A DNA stretch of 13,181 nt, from contig JALNXD010000064.1 in assembly GCA_023230565.1 (NCBI GenBank), positions 1-13,181 on the forward strand. Reading direction: 5' to 3'. The position numbers and the translations under genes are program-made. This DNA comes from Syntrophales bacterium. GTDB lineage: Bacteria > Desulfobacterota > Syntrophia > Syntrophales > UBA2210. Shown here one piece after another: positions 1-6,899 of this stretch. The notes under the pieces are model-generated. The model saw only the letters and a program-made list of their open reading frames with translations. It searched no databases and was not told where the DNA came from. Numbering within the stretch: the stretch's first letter is position 1; each line of letters starts with the position of its first letter.

Positions 1-54
1 GCTCCTTTGTGTATACTGCATTGGGAATTCTTTCCATTTAGACACCTCCATCAT
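1..54 (-). CDS. Possible 5' start of a leftward gene running off the window
   Basis: On the - strand an open frame starts at two consecutive ATG codons (54-52 and 51-49) and stays open to the window edge for 18 codons, beginning MMEVSKWKEFPMQY. A weak purine run (AAAAAGAG) lies immediately upstream, too close for a normal ribosome binding site to the first ATG. I do not recognise the peptide. If real, the gene is divergent from hsdS, and hsdS then has no room for its missing N-terminal half. It may be chance. Confidence 0.2.
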   Translation of the reverse strand, partial: MMEVSKWKEFPMQYTQRS

Positions 55-71
55 CTCTTTTTACAGCACTT

Positions 72-752
72 TTGGTGTCCATTCAAAGCATCTTACGTCA
101 GGTTGTGCCTATCGGCGAATTGGTTGAAGCCGTAAAACGGAAAGACCCATCGCACCAACCGGAAGAGCAATTCACCTACATCGATATTGCGGGCGTGAAT
201 GGTCAGATGGGCCTCATTACGGACGCTAAGACATTGGTGGGCTCAGAAGCCCCAAGCAGGGCAAGGCAGATTATCAATACAAACGACGTGATCATCTCAA
301 CTGTCCGCCCATATCTTCGAGCAACGGCTCTTGTCCCCGCCCAATACGACAACCAGATTTGCAGCACTGGATTCTGCGTCTTGAGAGCGAAGGGAGGGAT
401 AGGGTTTGGCTTCTTGTATGCCCTTTCCCGCTTGCAGTGGTTCACAGACCAGCTTAACGCACGCGCCCGTGGAGCTTCTTATCCAGCTGTGACAGACGCG
501 GACATTTTTAACTTAAGCGTGCCACGCCAAAAGGAGCGAGATGCACTCAAGAGGTTTGACCGCAAGATACTTGATCTCTTTGTGCTACAGAACAAGCGAC
601 GCGGAGTTGCTGCCAGAATTGATAACCTATTTGAGACGCTACTTCACCGCGCCTTTACCGGCGACCTCACGGCCAAGTGGCGTGAGGCGCATATGAAAGA
701 GCTTCTCAAAGAGCTGGAAGAACAAACCAGGTCTCTTGATAAAACACATTAA
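72..752 (+). CDS. hsdS: Type I restriction-modification specificity subunit, N-terminally truncated (one target-recognition domain)
   Basis: HsdS subunits direct the type I methylase and restriction complex to its DNA site and normally have two target-recognition domains of about 150 residues separated by helical conserved regions, about 400 or more residues in total. This 226-residue ORF shows one domain: residues about 10-150, with SRARQIINTNDVIISTVRP and later GASYPAV, the usual pattern of the second domain. It is followed by a long helical conserved region ending in LLHRAFTGDLTAKWREAH, a typical HsdS C terminus. The N-terminal domain is missing. The frame has a TAG at 39-41, the only upstream start is TTG at 72, and there is no Shine-Dalgarno sequence, so a decayed or recombined 3' remnant is most likely. 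A natural half-size S protein working as a dimer is possible. No hsdM or hsdR is visible. The ATPase gene begins 24 bases downstream on the same strand. Confidence 0.8.
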   Translation: MVSIQSILRQVVPIGELVEAVKRKDPSHQPEEQFTYIDIAGVNGQMGLITDAKTLVGSEAPSRARQIINTNDVIISTVRPYLRATALVPAQYDNQICSTGFCVLRAKGGIGFGFLYALSRLQWFTDQLNARARGASYPAVTDADIFNLSVPRQKERDALKRFDRKILDLFVLQNKRRGVAARIDNLFETLLHRAFTGDLTAKWREAHMKELLKELEEQTRSLDKTH

Positions 753-776
753 CCGAAATTAACGAGAGGTTTAACC

Positions 777-2597
777 ATGATCTCAGGTCTCACAATAGGA
801 AATTTCAAGGCATTTTCCGAGACGCAACACATTCCCATCCGCCCCATAACGATCATCTTCGGGCCTAACAGCTCAGGGAAGTCCAGCATAATCCATAGTC
901 TCATTCTTGCCCACGAAGCATTGCGAACCGGCAATCTCGATATAAACCGGACGGAGCTCGGAGGGGATTCAATCGATCTCGGTGGGTTCAAACAATATAT
1001 TTATAATCGAGATGCAGATAGAAGTATGGAATACCGCATTTCTTTGAGGTCAGAGCTTTTTGAAGGACGTTTAAAGGAAATTTTTCATTCAGCCAAAGAA
1101 GTTATGATCGAAATTACAGTAGGAATGGTCAAAAAAGACGAGAGTGCTGTTCTTTATGAAACATTCAAAGAAATAACTCACGATGCCGATGTAGACATGA
1201 ATGAAATGCAAGTGTCTGATTTACTCGATGCACTTCGAGAATCAGAATCAAAAGGTCGAAAACGATTAAGAACAGAAAATAAAGAAGAGCTTTATCTAAA
1301 AAGTCTTACTCTCAATGAATGGCTAAAACAGGGCAATGAGCCGAAGGTTACCTCCTATGCAATTCGAGTTGATGGCGAATCCTTCCTGAAAATGAGCCGC
1401 CGCATGGGTGGGGTCTTTCGCATTGATACCATTAATGATGAACATCCTGTAATGAAAGAGTTGTTGGATGCCCTCATATTGTCATCGACAACAACCGGCA
1501 CCTTAACAAACAACGATTATGAATTGCTTAAATCGGTTTTGTCCGATCTGGTTTCGAAGATTTCCACAGAACCCACTGATTTTATCCCGCTTGGTATTCA
1601 AGAATTCAGTAAAGATCCGGAAGATTATCTGATTGCGATCAGCAAAGACAAACGAGCCGAAGATATGAGATCGGCATTCCATCTTTTCATCCCCCGTATA
1701 TTGCATGAAATCTTGTCCAACATAGCCAGTGTGTTGGAAAGTCAGTTTAATCGCCTGAAATATCTGGGGCCGTTACGATCATACCCACCCCGCCATGTCG
1801 CCTTTACACAGTATCACGATTCAAATTGGTATGCAGGTGGCGGATTCGCGTGGGAAGAAGTGCGAAAACGTATCGATCTGAGAAACAAGATAAATCAGTG
1901 GCTCGGGGATGCAAAAAAACTTAAAACACCGTATGAACTCAGAGTACGACACCTCCTCACAATAGACGATTTGGATAAACATTATCAAAAACGTATCGGT
2001 CTAATTGAAGAAGAGAAGGCAGAGGAAGAGTATGAATATGAAGAGGATGACGGCACTACCGTTATGGGAGACATGTTTGGTGACTTGTATAATGTTTTGA
2101 ATGACCTAAAAATTCTGGAACCGCAGATTTCGGAGATAGGTGAACTGGTGCTGCTGGATAAAAGAACCGGAACGGTCGTCAGCCACAGAGACGTTGGCAT
2201 TGGTGTTTCGCAGGTACTTCCCGTCCTCGTGAGTGCATACGCAAACAAAAATTCAGTGATTGCAATAGAACAACCTGAGATACATTTGCACCCTGCCTTG
2301 CAGGCTGAACTCGGTGATGTCTTCATTGAATCAGCATTGGGTGAAAATAAAAATATTTTTTTAATTGAGAGCCATAGCGAACATTTAATCCTGCGCATCT
2401 TAAAAAGGGTACGGCAAACGGCAAGAGGACAGAATCAACTTACTCCACCAATAAAGCCAGAAGATATATCAATGCTATATGTCGAAGGCACTTCAAAGGG
2501 AGCTTACATACGATCTTTGCGCGTAGATGAACAGGGGCGAATCATCGATCGTGTGCCCGGAGGATTTTTTGAGGAAGATTTCGAGGAGCTCTTTTGA
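777..2597 (+). CDS. ABC/OLD-like AAA ATPase with DUF3696-type C terminus
   Basis: The 606-residue protein starts with an SMC/RecF-like opening (ISGLTIGNFKAF). It has Walker A GPNSSGKSS at residues 29-37, an ABC-signature-like GIGVSQ at 474-479, Walker B and catalytic Glu in AIEQPEIHLHP (Glu498), and an H-loop-like ESHSEH at 531-536. The long insert between the motifs is normal for this group and includes an acidic tract at about 411-425. The C terminus, ending PGGFFEEDFEELF, matches my memory of DUF3696 in ATPases of unknown function. I see no TOPRIM or other nuclease domain. Relatives (PARIS AriA, Gabija, Septu and Rlo-type ATPases) are sensors or motors in phage defence, often beside type I R-M genes. 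Here an AGAGG ribosome binding site precedes the ATG, the gene lies 24 bases after hsdS, and its stop overlaps the next start, implying a two-protein unit. The defence role is inferred from fold and context. Confidence 0.85.
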   Translation: MISGLTIGNFKAFSETQHIPIRPITIIFGPNSSGKSSIIHSLILAHEALRTGNLDINRTELGGDSIDLGGFKQYIYNRDADRSMEYRISLRSELFEGRLKEIFHSAKEVMIEITVGMVKKDESAVLYETFKEITHDADVDMNEMQVSDLLDALRESESKGRKRLRTENKEELYLKSLTLNEWLKQGNEPKVTSYAIRVDGESFLKMSRRMGGVFRIDTINDEHPVMKELLDALILSSTTTGTLTNNDYELLKSVLSDLVSKISTEPTDFIPLGIQEFSKDPEDYLIAISKDKRAEDMRSAFHLFIPRILHEILSNIASVLESQFNRLKYLGPLRSYPPRHVAFTQYHDSNWYAGGGFAWEEVRKRIDLRNKINQWLGDAKKLKTPYELRVRHLLTIDDLDKHYQKRIGLIEEEKAEEEYEYEEDDGTTVMGDMFGDLYNVLNDLKILEPQISEIGELVLLDKRTGTVVSHRDVGIGVSQVLPVLVSAYANKNSVIAIEQPEIHLHPALQAELGDVFIESALGENKNIFLIESHSEHLILRILKRVRQTARGQNQLTPPIKPEDISMLYVEGTSKGAYIRSLRVDEQGRIIDRVPGGFFEEDFEELF

Positions 2598-3583
2598 TGT
2601 TTTTCTATGTTCACATGGACCCGGCAGTGATATCCGATGCCTGGATAAAAGGAGATTTTGCTGTTCAGGCATTAATCGGCGTGCTGAGAGGGTTTGTACA
2701 GAATTCTGCCATTGCGGATTTTGAAGACTATCGCATTCAATCTGAAATAAAAAATAAGGTTGACGAATTACCGGATGATTTTGATCGTAAGATCATAAAA
2801 TCGATCTTGGCTGCCCTTCAGAAGCGAAATCGATTTATATATTGTTTTGTACCTGATTATACAAATGAACGATCGGATCTAGAATGTGTATTCGAACAGG
2901 CCGAAAAATGTCTGATTGACCTGATATTACTCAAGTCTATCCCAAACGAATTTGACACTCCTAACCGGATTGAAGTTGTCACATTGTCGAACTATCAAAG
3001 ATCATCATTCGAGCATCGAAGAAGCTTGCTTGCATCGGATGGACGTACTTTTATAGGTGGCGAACATGAAGAGTATGAATTCTTGAATCTATACCTAGGC
3101 AAGATATTTCGATATGCAACTCGAATAGAGTTTTGCGATAAACTCTTTGGATCGAAATTCGCAGACAATTACATCCATACAATAAAAATAATGTTTAAAT
3201 GGCTCGGGGGCCTACCCATTGACCAAGGCAATTGCAGATTAATTTTTCATTGCGGCATGCCACCGGGGTATACGAAGAAACATATTCAAGAGCGCATTTC
3301 AAGCTTTCAAAGCAAATATCTGACTTCTACAAAAATTGAGATACAGTTCTACCAATCTACCGAAGATGAGCAATGCCTCCCTCATGACCGGTTTATTACC
3401 AGCGATCAAATTTCGCTTACTGTTGGTAGAGGAATGGATTTTTTGGACAAAAAAACACATAAAAACAGAGATGTCACAATCGGACTAAAAAGTATAGATG
3501 AAGTAAGTCGTTTGTTGGAAAGCTATACCAAGGATATAGAAGAAAGAGTCACTATTTCGGGTCAAAGGGCGGTTGAATCTTAA
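2597..3583 (+). CDS. Unknown protein with MITD1-C-terminal-like (MIT_C, phospholipase-D-like) domain, partner of the ATPase
   Basis: The 328-residue protein is started here at ATG 2597, which shares one base with the ATPase TGA (TGATG), a sign of coupled translation; a TTG one codon earlier is less likely. Residues 1 to about 170 form a mixed domain I do not recognise. Residues about 177-325 look like the MIT_C domain of MITD1: an EFCDKLFG segment, a helix, a strand with LIFHCG, then LPHDRFI (HDR at 263-265) followed by VGRGMDFLDK (GRGxD at 277-281). The HDR plus GRG.D spacing is the signature that led me to this family. MIT_C has a phospholipase-D fold but lacks the HKD catalytic motif, so nuclease or lipase activity cannot be assumed; membrane or lipid binding is an alternative. 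It probably acts as effector or adaptor for the upstream ATPase. The 3' end overlaps by 32 bases a small convergent ORF (3552-3692). Confidence 0.7.
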   Translation: MFFYVHMDPAVISDAWIKGDFAVQALIGVLRGFVQNSAIADFEDYRIQSEIKNKVDELPDDFDRKIIKSILAALQKRNRFIYCFVPDYTNERSDLECVFEQAEKCLIDLILLKSIPNEFDTPNRIEVVTLSNYQRSSFEHRRSLLASDGRTFIGGEHEEYEFLNLYLGKIFRYATRIEFCDKLFGSKFADNYIHTIKIMFKWLGGLPIDQGNCRLIFHCGMPPGYTKKHIQERISSFQSKYLTSTKIEIQFYQSTEDEQCLPHDRFITSDQISLTVGRGMDFLDKKTHKNRDVTIGLKSIDEVSRLLESYTKDIEERVTISGQRAVES

Positions 3584-3692
3584 GAGAGTTAAAAAATCTC
3601 TTTTCTGCATCGGGGTGATAGAGAAAGAATTGAGCGATGCATTCCCAGTCCATAACGATCGTCTCTTTCTCGGTGTCTTTAAAAGCATCCAT
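3552..3692 (-). CDS. Small unknown protein (46 aa) at the end of the replication operon
   Basis: ATG at 3692-3690 is preceded by AAAGG about ten bases upstream and lies 25 bases after the dnaB stop on the same strand. The 46-residue product contains MDWECIAQFFLYHPDAEK. The pattern W..IA..F.YH is shared with the 72-residue protein at 6068-6286 (GWDAIAEYFPYH), so the two may be related DNA-binding-like proteins. This one ends soon after that motif and its 3' end runs into the convergent MIT_C-like gene, which suggests that its natural 3' end was replaced when the cargo arrived. Function unknown. Confidence 0.45.
   Translation of the reverse strand: MDAFKDTEKETIVMDWECIAQFFLYHPDAEKRFFNSLKIQPPFDPK
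3582..3602 (+). terminator. Weak hairpin after the ATPase/MIT_C-like pair
   Basis: AAGAGA at 3582-3587 pairs with TCTCTT at 3597-3602 around a nine-base AT-rich loop, followed by TTCT. It begins on the last codon of the upstream gene. The stem is short and AT-rich and the T-run poor, so termination would be weak, but the place is right for the 3' end of the + operon. Confidence 0.35.
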
Positions 3693-3717
3693 AACTGCTA
3701 CCTTTCTTGACTCCACT

Positions 3718-5019
3718 TCAACTGCCAACCCTAAATCTAGTTATTTTTTTATCGAAGAACAGATTAACCGATCCGGTCGGTCCTTGCCGATGCTTTGCTA
3801 CTATAAGTTCTGTTAATCCTTGGAAGTCAATAGGGGCCAAGAAAAAAACACCATCAGAGTCCTGCTCGATGGCTCCTGATTCTCTCAGATCCGCTAATGT
3901 AGGCTTTTTTTCCACTCTTGTTTCAATTGCCCGATTTAACTGCGCCCCGGCGATAACCGGTACATTCAATTCTTTTGCCAGTGCTTTGAGTGATCGGGAA
4001 ACCTCACTGACTTCTTGCTCCCGTGTATTCCATCGGTGAGAAGGAGCCACAAGCTGGACATAATCGACAAAGATCATATCTAGTCCCCGCTCGGCCTTAA
4101 TCCGCCGAGCCCGCGTTGCTATGCGATTGATGGCAAGGGATGAGGTATCGTCTATATAGAGCGGTAGCCGTGCTACCACATCGGATGCTTGAGCAATTTT
4201 AGCCAGGTCATTGTCAAGTAGATATCCTCGGCTGATCTTGTGCCCGTCGACACCTGCCTCTGCCGATAACAAACGGTTTGTCAATTCCTGTGCCGGCATT
4301 TCCAAGGAAAAGAATGCGACATTTTTACCAGCGCCCGCAGCTGTTCGGGCCGTGTTCAAGGCAAGGGCCGTTTTGCCTGTTCCGGGCCGCCCTGCTACCA
4401 CATAAAAGCAGCCATTCTTAAAACCACCTAACAGAGCATCGAGGGATTCGAAGCCGCTCGCGATGCCCGGCAATGCACCACCAGAATTGTACCGTTCTTC
4501 AATCCGGCTGAAGGCTTCCTTAACCAGCTCGCGAAGATCCGGATTGGTGGGGTTGTCAGTAATTGTTGACGCAAGTATTACCTGTTGAGCAAAGCCCAGA
4601 AGGTCATCAACATTACCAGAAGTTATTTCTCCGGCCTTACGAATGATTTTTTGAGACGCTTCAATCACCCGCCGGATTATTGCCTTTTCTTTTATCAGCG
4701 TGCAGTAATTTTCCACCAGTGCCGATGAAGGCGTCGTGTCGATTATTTCGGATAAAAACAAATGCGCACCACCGATGCTTTCCAACGTACCGGTCTGCTC
4801 AAGATCGTCAACTAACAGAATAAGATCCACGGGGGTTCCCGCACCTTGCAATTTTACGATGGTTCGCAGGATGTGACGATGTGATTCAAAATAAAAATCA
4901 TCGATGGATAGATAGTCCAGAACAGAGGGAATGATTGAACTGTCCTCGATTACGGAACCGATAACAGCGCGCTCTGCTTCGCGTGAATAATGACCGAGCA
5001 CCGAGTCGCCGTTAACCAT
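3718..5019 (-). CDS. dnaB: Replicative DNA helicase, DnaB family (phage/mobile-element type)
   Basis: This 433-residue protein has the normal DnaB layout. An N-terminal helical domain starts REAERAVIGSVIEDSSIIP; a linker follows; then a RecA-like domain from about residue 185, with Walker A AGRPGTGKT (209-217), Walker B with MIFVDYVQL (Asp319), and a C-terminal KHRQGPTG arginine-finger region. Chromosomal DnaB is usually about 450-470 residues, so the length is normal to slightly short. It unwinds DNA ahead of the fork as a ring hexamer loaded by a partner protein, here probably the product of the overlapping upstream gene (8-base overlap). A strong AGGAGG ribosome binding site sits about ten bases before the ATG. 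Its place beside a phage-type initiator and an integrase marks it as the element's own helicase rather than the host copy. Confidence 0.93.
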   Translation of the reverse strand: MVNGDSVLGHYSREAERAVIGSVIEDSSIIPSVLDYLSIDDFYFESHRHILRTIVKLQGAGTPVDLILLVDDLEQTGTLESIGGAHLFLSEIIDTTPSSALVENYCTLIKEKAIIRRVIEASQKIIRKAGEITSGNVDDLLGFAQQVILASTITDNPTNPDLRELVKEAFSRIEERYNSGGALPGIASGFESLDALLGGFKNGCFYVVAGRPGTGKTALALNTARTAAGAGKNVAFFSLEMPAQELTNRLLSAEAGVDGHKISRGYLLDNDLAKIAQASDVVARLPLYIDDTSSLAINRIATRARRIKAERGLDMIFVDYVQLVAPSHRWNTREQEVSEVSRSLKALAKELNVPVIAGAQLNRAIETRVEKKPTLADLRESGAIEQDSDGVFFLAPIDFQGLTELIVAKHRQGPTGSVNLFFDKKITRFRVGS

Positions 5020-5878
5020 TGGTTGTTGCTCCTCCTTTCTGGCAATGCAAACATAAGCCGTCGGTCAAATCGTTGGGTAAATAAGCACCGCCACAGCCAC
5101 GACAGGTAACCGGCGAAATGTTTTGTTCGCTAAGTGTGCTATTGTTTACTGTGCAAACAACCTCGTCTTGCCAGCTTCCTGCATTGAGCCAGGTTGCTGG
5201 GTAGGGTATAAATTTTCCGCCATCTTTTCGCCATTGCTCAGTCAGCTTATGTCGTTCGAGGATATGTAACAGGTCGTCCAGTGCAGGCAGGTCGCCTTTT
5301 CTTTTCTGCCAGGCCCTAAAGGCTGTGTCCTTATTTCGCTTCTTCGGGTATTCCTTCCAGAAAGATTCAAAATCTGCCGTATATATTTTTTTATTCTTTC
5401 TTTCTTCTCTTAATTGCCCCTGTGGGGAAGATGGTCTGCCCTTGTCCTTGCCCTTGTAACTATTTGAATCCTGATAAGTGTCATAATTTACAATAGTAAT
5501 TATCAATCCCACGTATGCCCTAGTGAGGACCGATGGTCTGCCCTTGTCGGGTGAAGTTTCCAAAGTCAAGGGTTTAATGATAATCATGCCTTCGGATTGA
5601 AGCCATTTCAGCATGACCCGGACTTCTTTCAATGTTGGTCTGACCGGCCGCTTATTGAATCGGTACGTCAGGACATCGGCAATTTTGCCGTATGTTGTGA
5701 ATAACTGCCCGCGATCAAGAGTATGACCCTTGAAAGTGTGCCCGTCCTGGTAAGCAGCAGTTCCAGTGAGCCATTCAAAGAGTTTGAAATACTGCGGCGG
5801 TTTTTCCCATATCGCGGATCTGAAAATTGCTCGCGCTGTCAGGAAGCTGCCTCCGGGAATGAAGTCATCTTTCTTCAC
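5012..5878 (-). CDS. Phage-type replication initiator / helicase loader with C-terminal zinc finger
   Basis: The 288-residue protein starts at GTG 5878, with AAAGAGA about nine bases upstream. Residues about 25-140 resemble the winged-helix DNA-binding region of phage O-like initiators (YFKLFEWLTGTA, then TYGKIADVL and VRVMLKWLQSEGMI). Residues about 170-240 carry the block common in phage replication and DnaD-like proteins: FESFWKEYPKK, AWQKRK, then GGKFIPYPATWLNAGSW. The C terminus has CRGCGG and CLHC, a plausible four-cysteine zinc site. Such proteins bind the origin and load DnaB, which matches the DnaB gene that overlaps its 3' end by eight bases. The origin may lie inside this gene, as in lambdoid phages, but I saw no clear iteron array. 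Confidence 0.82.
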   Translation of the reverse strand: MKKDDFIPGGSFLTARAIFRSAIWEKPPQYFKLFEWLTGTAAYQDGHTFKGHTLDRGQLFTTYGKIADVLTYRFNKRPVRPTLKEVRVMLKWLQSEGMIIIKPLTLETSPDKGRPSVLTRAYVGLIITIVNYDTYQDSNSYKGKDKGRPSSPQGQLREERKNKKIYTADFESFWKEYPKKRNKDTAFRAWQKRKGDLPALDDLLHILERHKLTEQWRKDGGKFIPYPATWLNAGSWQDEVVCTVNNSTLSEQNISPVTCRGCGGAYLPNDLTDGLCLHCQKGGATTNG

Positions 5879-5908
5879 AATTATGATCTCTTTAGGAACT
5901 TCTTAATA

Positions 5909-6022
5909 TTATCGTTTAAATCGTGCTTTCAGGCCTTGCATATGTTCAAAATCGCCTCTTTCAGACCATGCTATAGACCGGGCTCGACAGTATTCGACTT
6001 TTCTTAAAGCATCACTCAACAA
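5909..6022 (-). CDS. Small unknown ORF (37 aa) upstream of the replication initiator
   Basis: The frame opens after a TAA and has two TTG codons at 6022 and 6019 as possible starts, with GAGGAA five to eight bases upstream. The product is rich in charged residues, including RKVEYCRARSIAWSERGDFE. It overlaps a 16-codon frame (6062-6012, starting GTG, containing HFEVIIKDIEESVVE) that reads like an N-terminal piece in another register. The two may be one gene broken by a frameshift or two coupled mini-ORFs. It lies between co-directional genes with no other coding candidate. Confidence 0.4.
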   Translation of the reverse strand: MLSDALRKVEYCRARSIAWSERGDFEHMQGLKARFKR

Positions 6023-6067
6023 CGCTTTCCTCGATATCCTTTATAATTACTTCAAAATGCACCCCAT

Positions 6068-6286
6068 TTAAACCCGGCCATTCCGCGCCTGTTTCATCGA
6101 AACAAACGATTTTATTAACGATGGATATGTCCACACGCGCGGCGCTTTCCCTTTTCCGACGTGCGATTTAAAGACGAATCCCGCTTCGAGCATTTCCCTC
6201 CCGTACTTCTCGCGGACCGTCGCAGTGTGATATGGGAAATACTCAGCGATTGCGTCCCATCCGAAAATCATTTTCTCTTCGCTCAT
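6068..6286 (-). CDS. Small putative DNA-binding protein (72 aa, HTH-like)
   Basis: The product begins MSEEKMIFGWDAIAEYFPYH and continues with a charged helix (TVREKYGREMLEAG), a basic GKGKAPRVW strand-like segment and a final helix. This is the layout of small MerR/excisionase-like winged-helix proteins common in phage and integrative elements. AGGTG lies about eight bases before the ATG. The start overlaps the 3' end of the upstream cysteine-rich gene by 44 bases in another frame. It is probably a regulator or recombination directionality factor; the family is not certain. It shares a W..IA..F.YH motif with the ORF at 3552-3692. Confidence 0.65.
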   Translation of the reverse strand: MSEEKMIFGWDAIAEYFPYHTATVREKYGREMLEAGFVFKSHVGKGKAPRVWTYPSLIKSFVSMKQARNGRV

Positions 6287-6677
6287 TTTTTTTCACCTGA
6301 ACCTTACCTATGCCCGGGAACGAGTTTTTTGATTCTAGCGTTGAAAAACCCTTCTCACGGGGGGTCTGAGACCGTTTCCGGCTTATACCCTGACGTAAAG
6401 GATTGGTTCCGAATCTGTATGGATGTAATGGGCAGGTCCTTGTTTGACATTCCCCAACGGCTCGCCGATCGCCGCCCATGCATTGAAGGCAAAACCGGCG
6501 AAAAACCTTCACTGAAACCCGTTTTCCCCCGAACCTATAACTGAAGAGAGGACAAGGACCACAGTGTGCGTTATCCCCTTGGCAATCCTTGACTGCATGG
6601 GCATTCCACTGCCTCAAACCCAAGCATTCTTGGCAACACTTTTTAACTATTTCTCGTGGCGACAATATTTTTTTCAT
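6243..6677 (-). CDS. Cysteine-rich protein with two zinc-site-like repeats (144 aa)
   Basis: Two tandem half-repeats are visible. The first runs from about residue 14 to 50: CCQECLG, VKDC, then CGPCPLFSYRFGG. The second runs from about residue 60 to 95: FCLQCMGG, VGEC, then CPLHPYRFGTNP. Each supplies CxxC plus two later cysteines, as expected for one structural zinc ion. This C..C...CPL.PYR.G pattern is frequent in phage and integrative-element proteins of unknown function. The basic C terminus (KRSQTPREK) could contact nucleic acid. The ATG overlaps the preceding stop by four bases (ATGA), so it is translated with the excisionase-like gene. A paralogue, broken by an IS element, lies at 12322-12660. 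Confidence 0.72.
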   Translation of the reverse strand: MKKILSPREIVKKCCQECLGLRQWNAHAVKDCQGDNAHCGPCPLFSYRFGGKRVSVKVFRRFCLQCMGGDRRAVGECQTRTCPLHPYRFGTNPLRQGISRKRSQTPREKGFSTLESKNSFPGIGKVQVKKNERRENDFRMGRNR

Positions 6678-6862
6678 TGATTCACCTGGCTGGTGCTGGT
6701 TCGTCGTCCGGCTTTTATGAAATTTTCAAGGTCTTCCTCCCGATAGAAAACTCCTCGCCCTATTTTCACAAAAACGGGTCCGCCACCGCGGCATCGCCAC
6801 GCTTCAAGGCAAGCTTTGGTACGCCTTAATTTCCCCGCTGCTTCTTGTGTGGTGAGTAACAT
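6674..6862 (-). CDS. AlpA/excisionase-like helix-turn-helix protein (62 aa)
   Basis: The 62-residue product has the layout of the MerR-like HTH_17 family: LLTTQEAAGKLRRTKACLEAWR (helix, turn, recognition helix), GGGPVFVKIGRGVFYREED (wing), and LENFIKAG at the end. Such proteins act as excisionases or as activators of integrase and early genes in P4-like elements. A consensus AGGAGG lies eight bases before the ATG, but it forms the 3' arm of a perfect hairpin (6871-6899), so translation or transcription is probably regulated there. It is the first gene of the leftward operon leading to the replication genes. Confidence 0.8.
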   Translation of the reverse strand: MLLTTQEAAGKLRRTKACLEAWRCRGGGPVFVKIGRGVFYREEDLENFIKAGRRTSTSQVNQ

Positions 6863-6870
6863 CGAAATTA

Positions 6871-6899
6871 CCTCCTAAGATTTTGTATGGTTTAGGAGG
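6871..6899 (-). promoter_or_regulatory. Inverted repeat burying the Shine-Dalgarno of the excisionase-like gene
   Basis: CCTCCTAA at 6871-6878 and TTAGGAGG at 6892-6899 are perfect inverted copies, 21 bases apart centre to centre. On the - strand transcript the downstream arm is the AGGAGG ribosome binding site of the gene starting at 6862, and the upstream arm is an exact anti-Shine-Dalgarno copy, giving an 8-bp stem with a 13-base loop. It could be an RNA switch or a two-turn repressor operator. Confidence 0.55.

Noticed and set aside
203..445. 80-codon ORF on the - strand within hsdS
   Set aside because: It lies opposite a well-supported HsdS sequence and encodes no recognisable protein.
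777..2597. OLD-family nuclease or PARIS AriA identity for the ATPase
   Set aside because: No TOPRIM motif follows the ATPase, the C terminus is DUF3696-like, and the partner lacks the features of AriB.
2527..2724. 65-codon + strand ORF across the ATPase/MIT_C-like junction
   Set aside because: It is in a third frame over two well-supported coding ends, with no ribosome binding site.
3485..3688. 67-codon - strand ORF starting at 3688
   Set aside because: The frame starting at ATG 3692 has better ribosome-binding-site spacing, a more protein-like product and similarity to the 72-residue regulator.
6161..6544. 127-codon + strand ORF
   Set aside because: It is the reverse-strand shadow of the cysteine-rich and HTH-like genes, whose motifs are clear.
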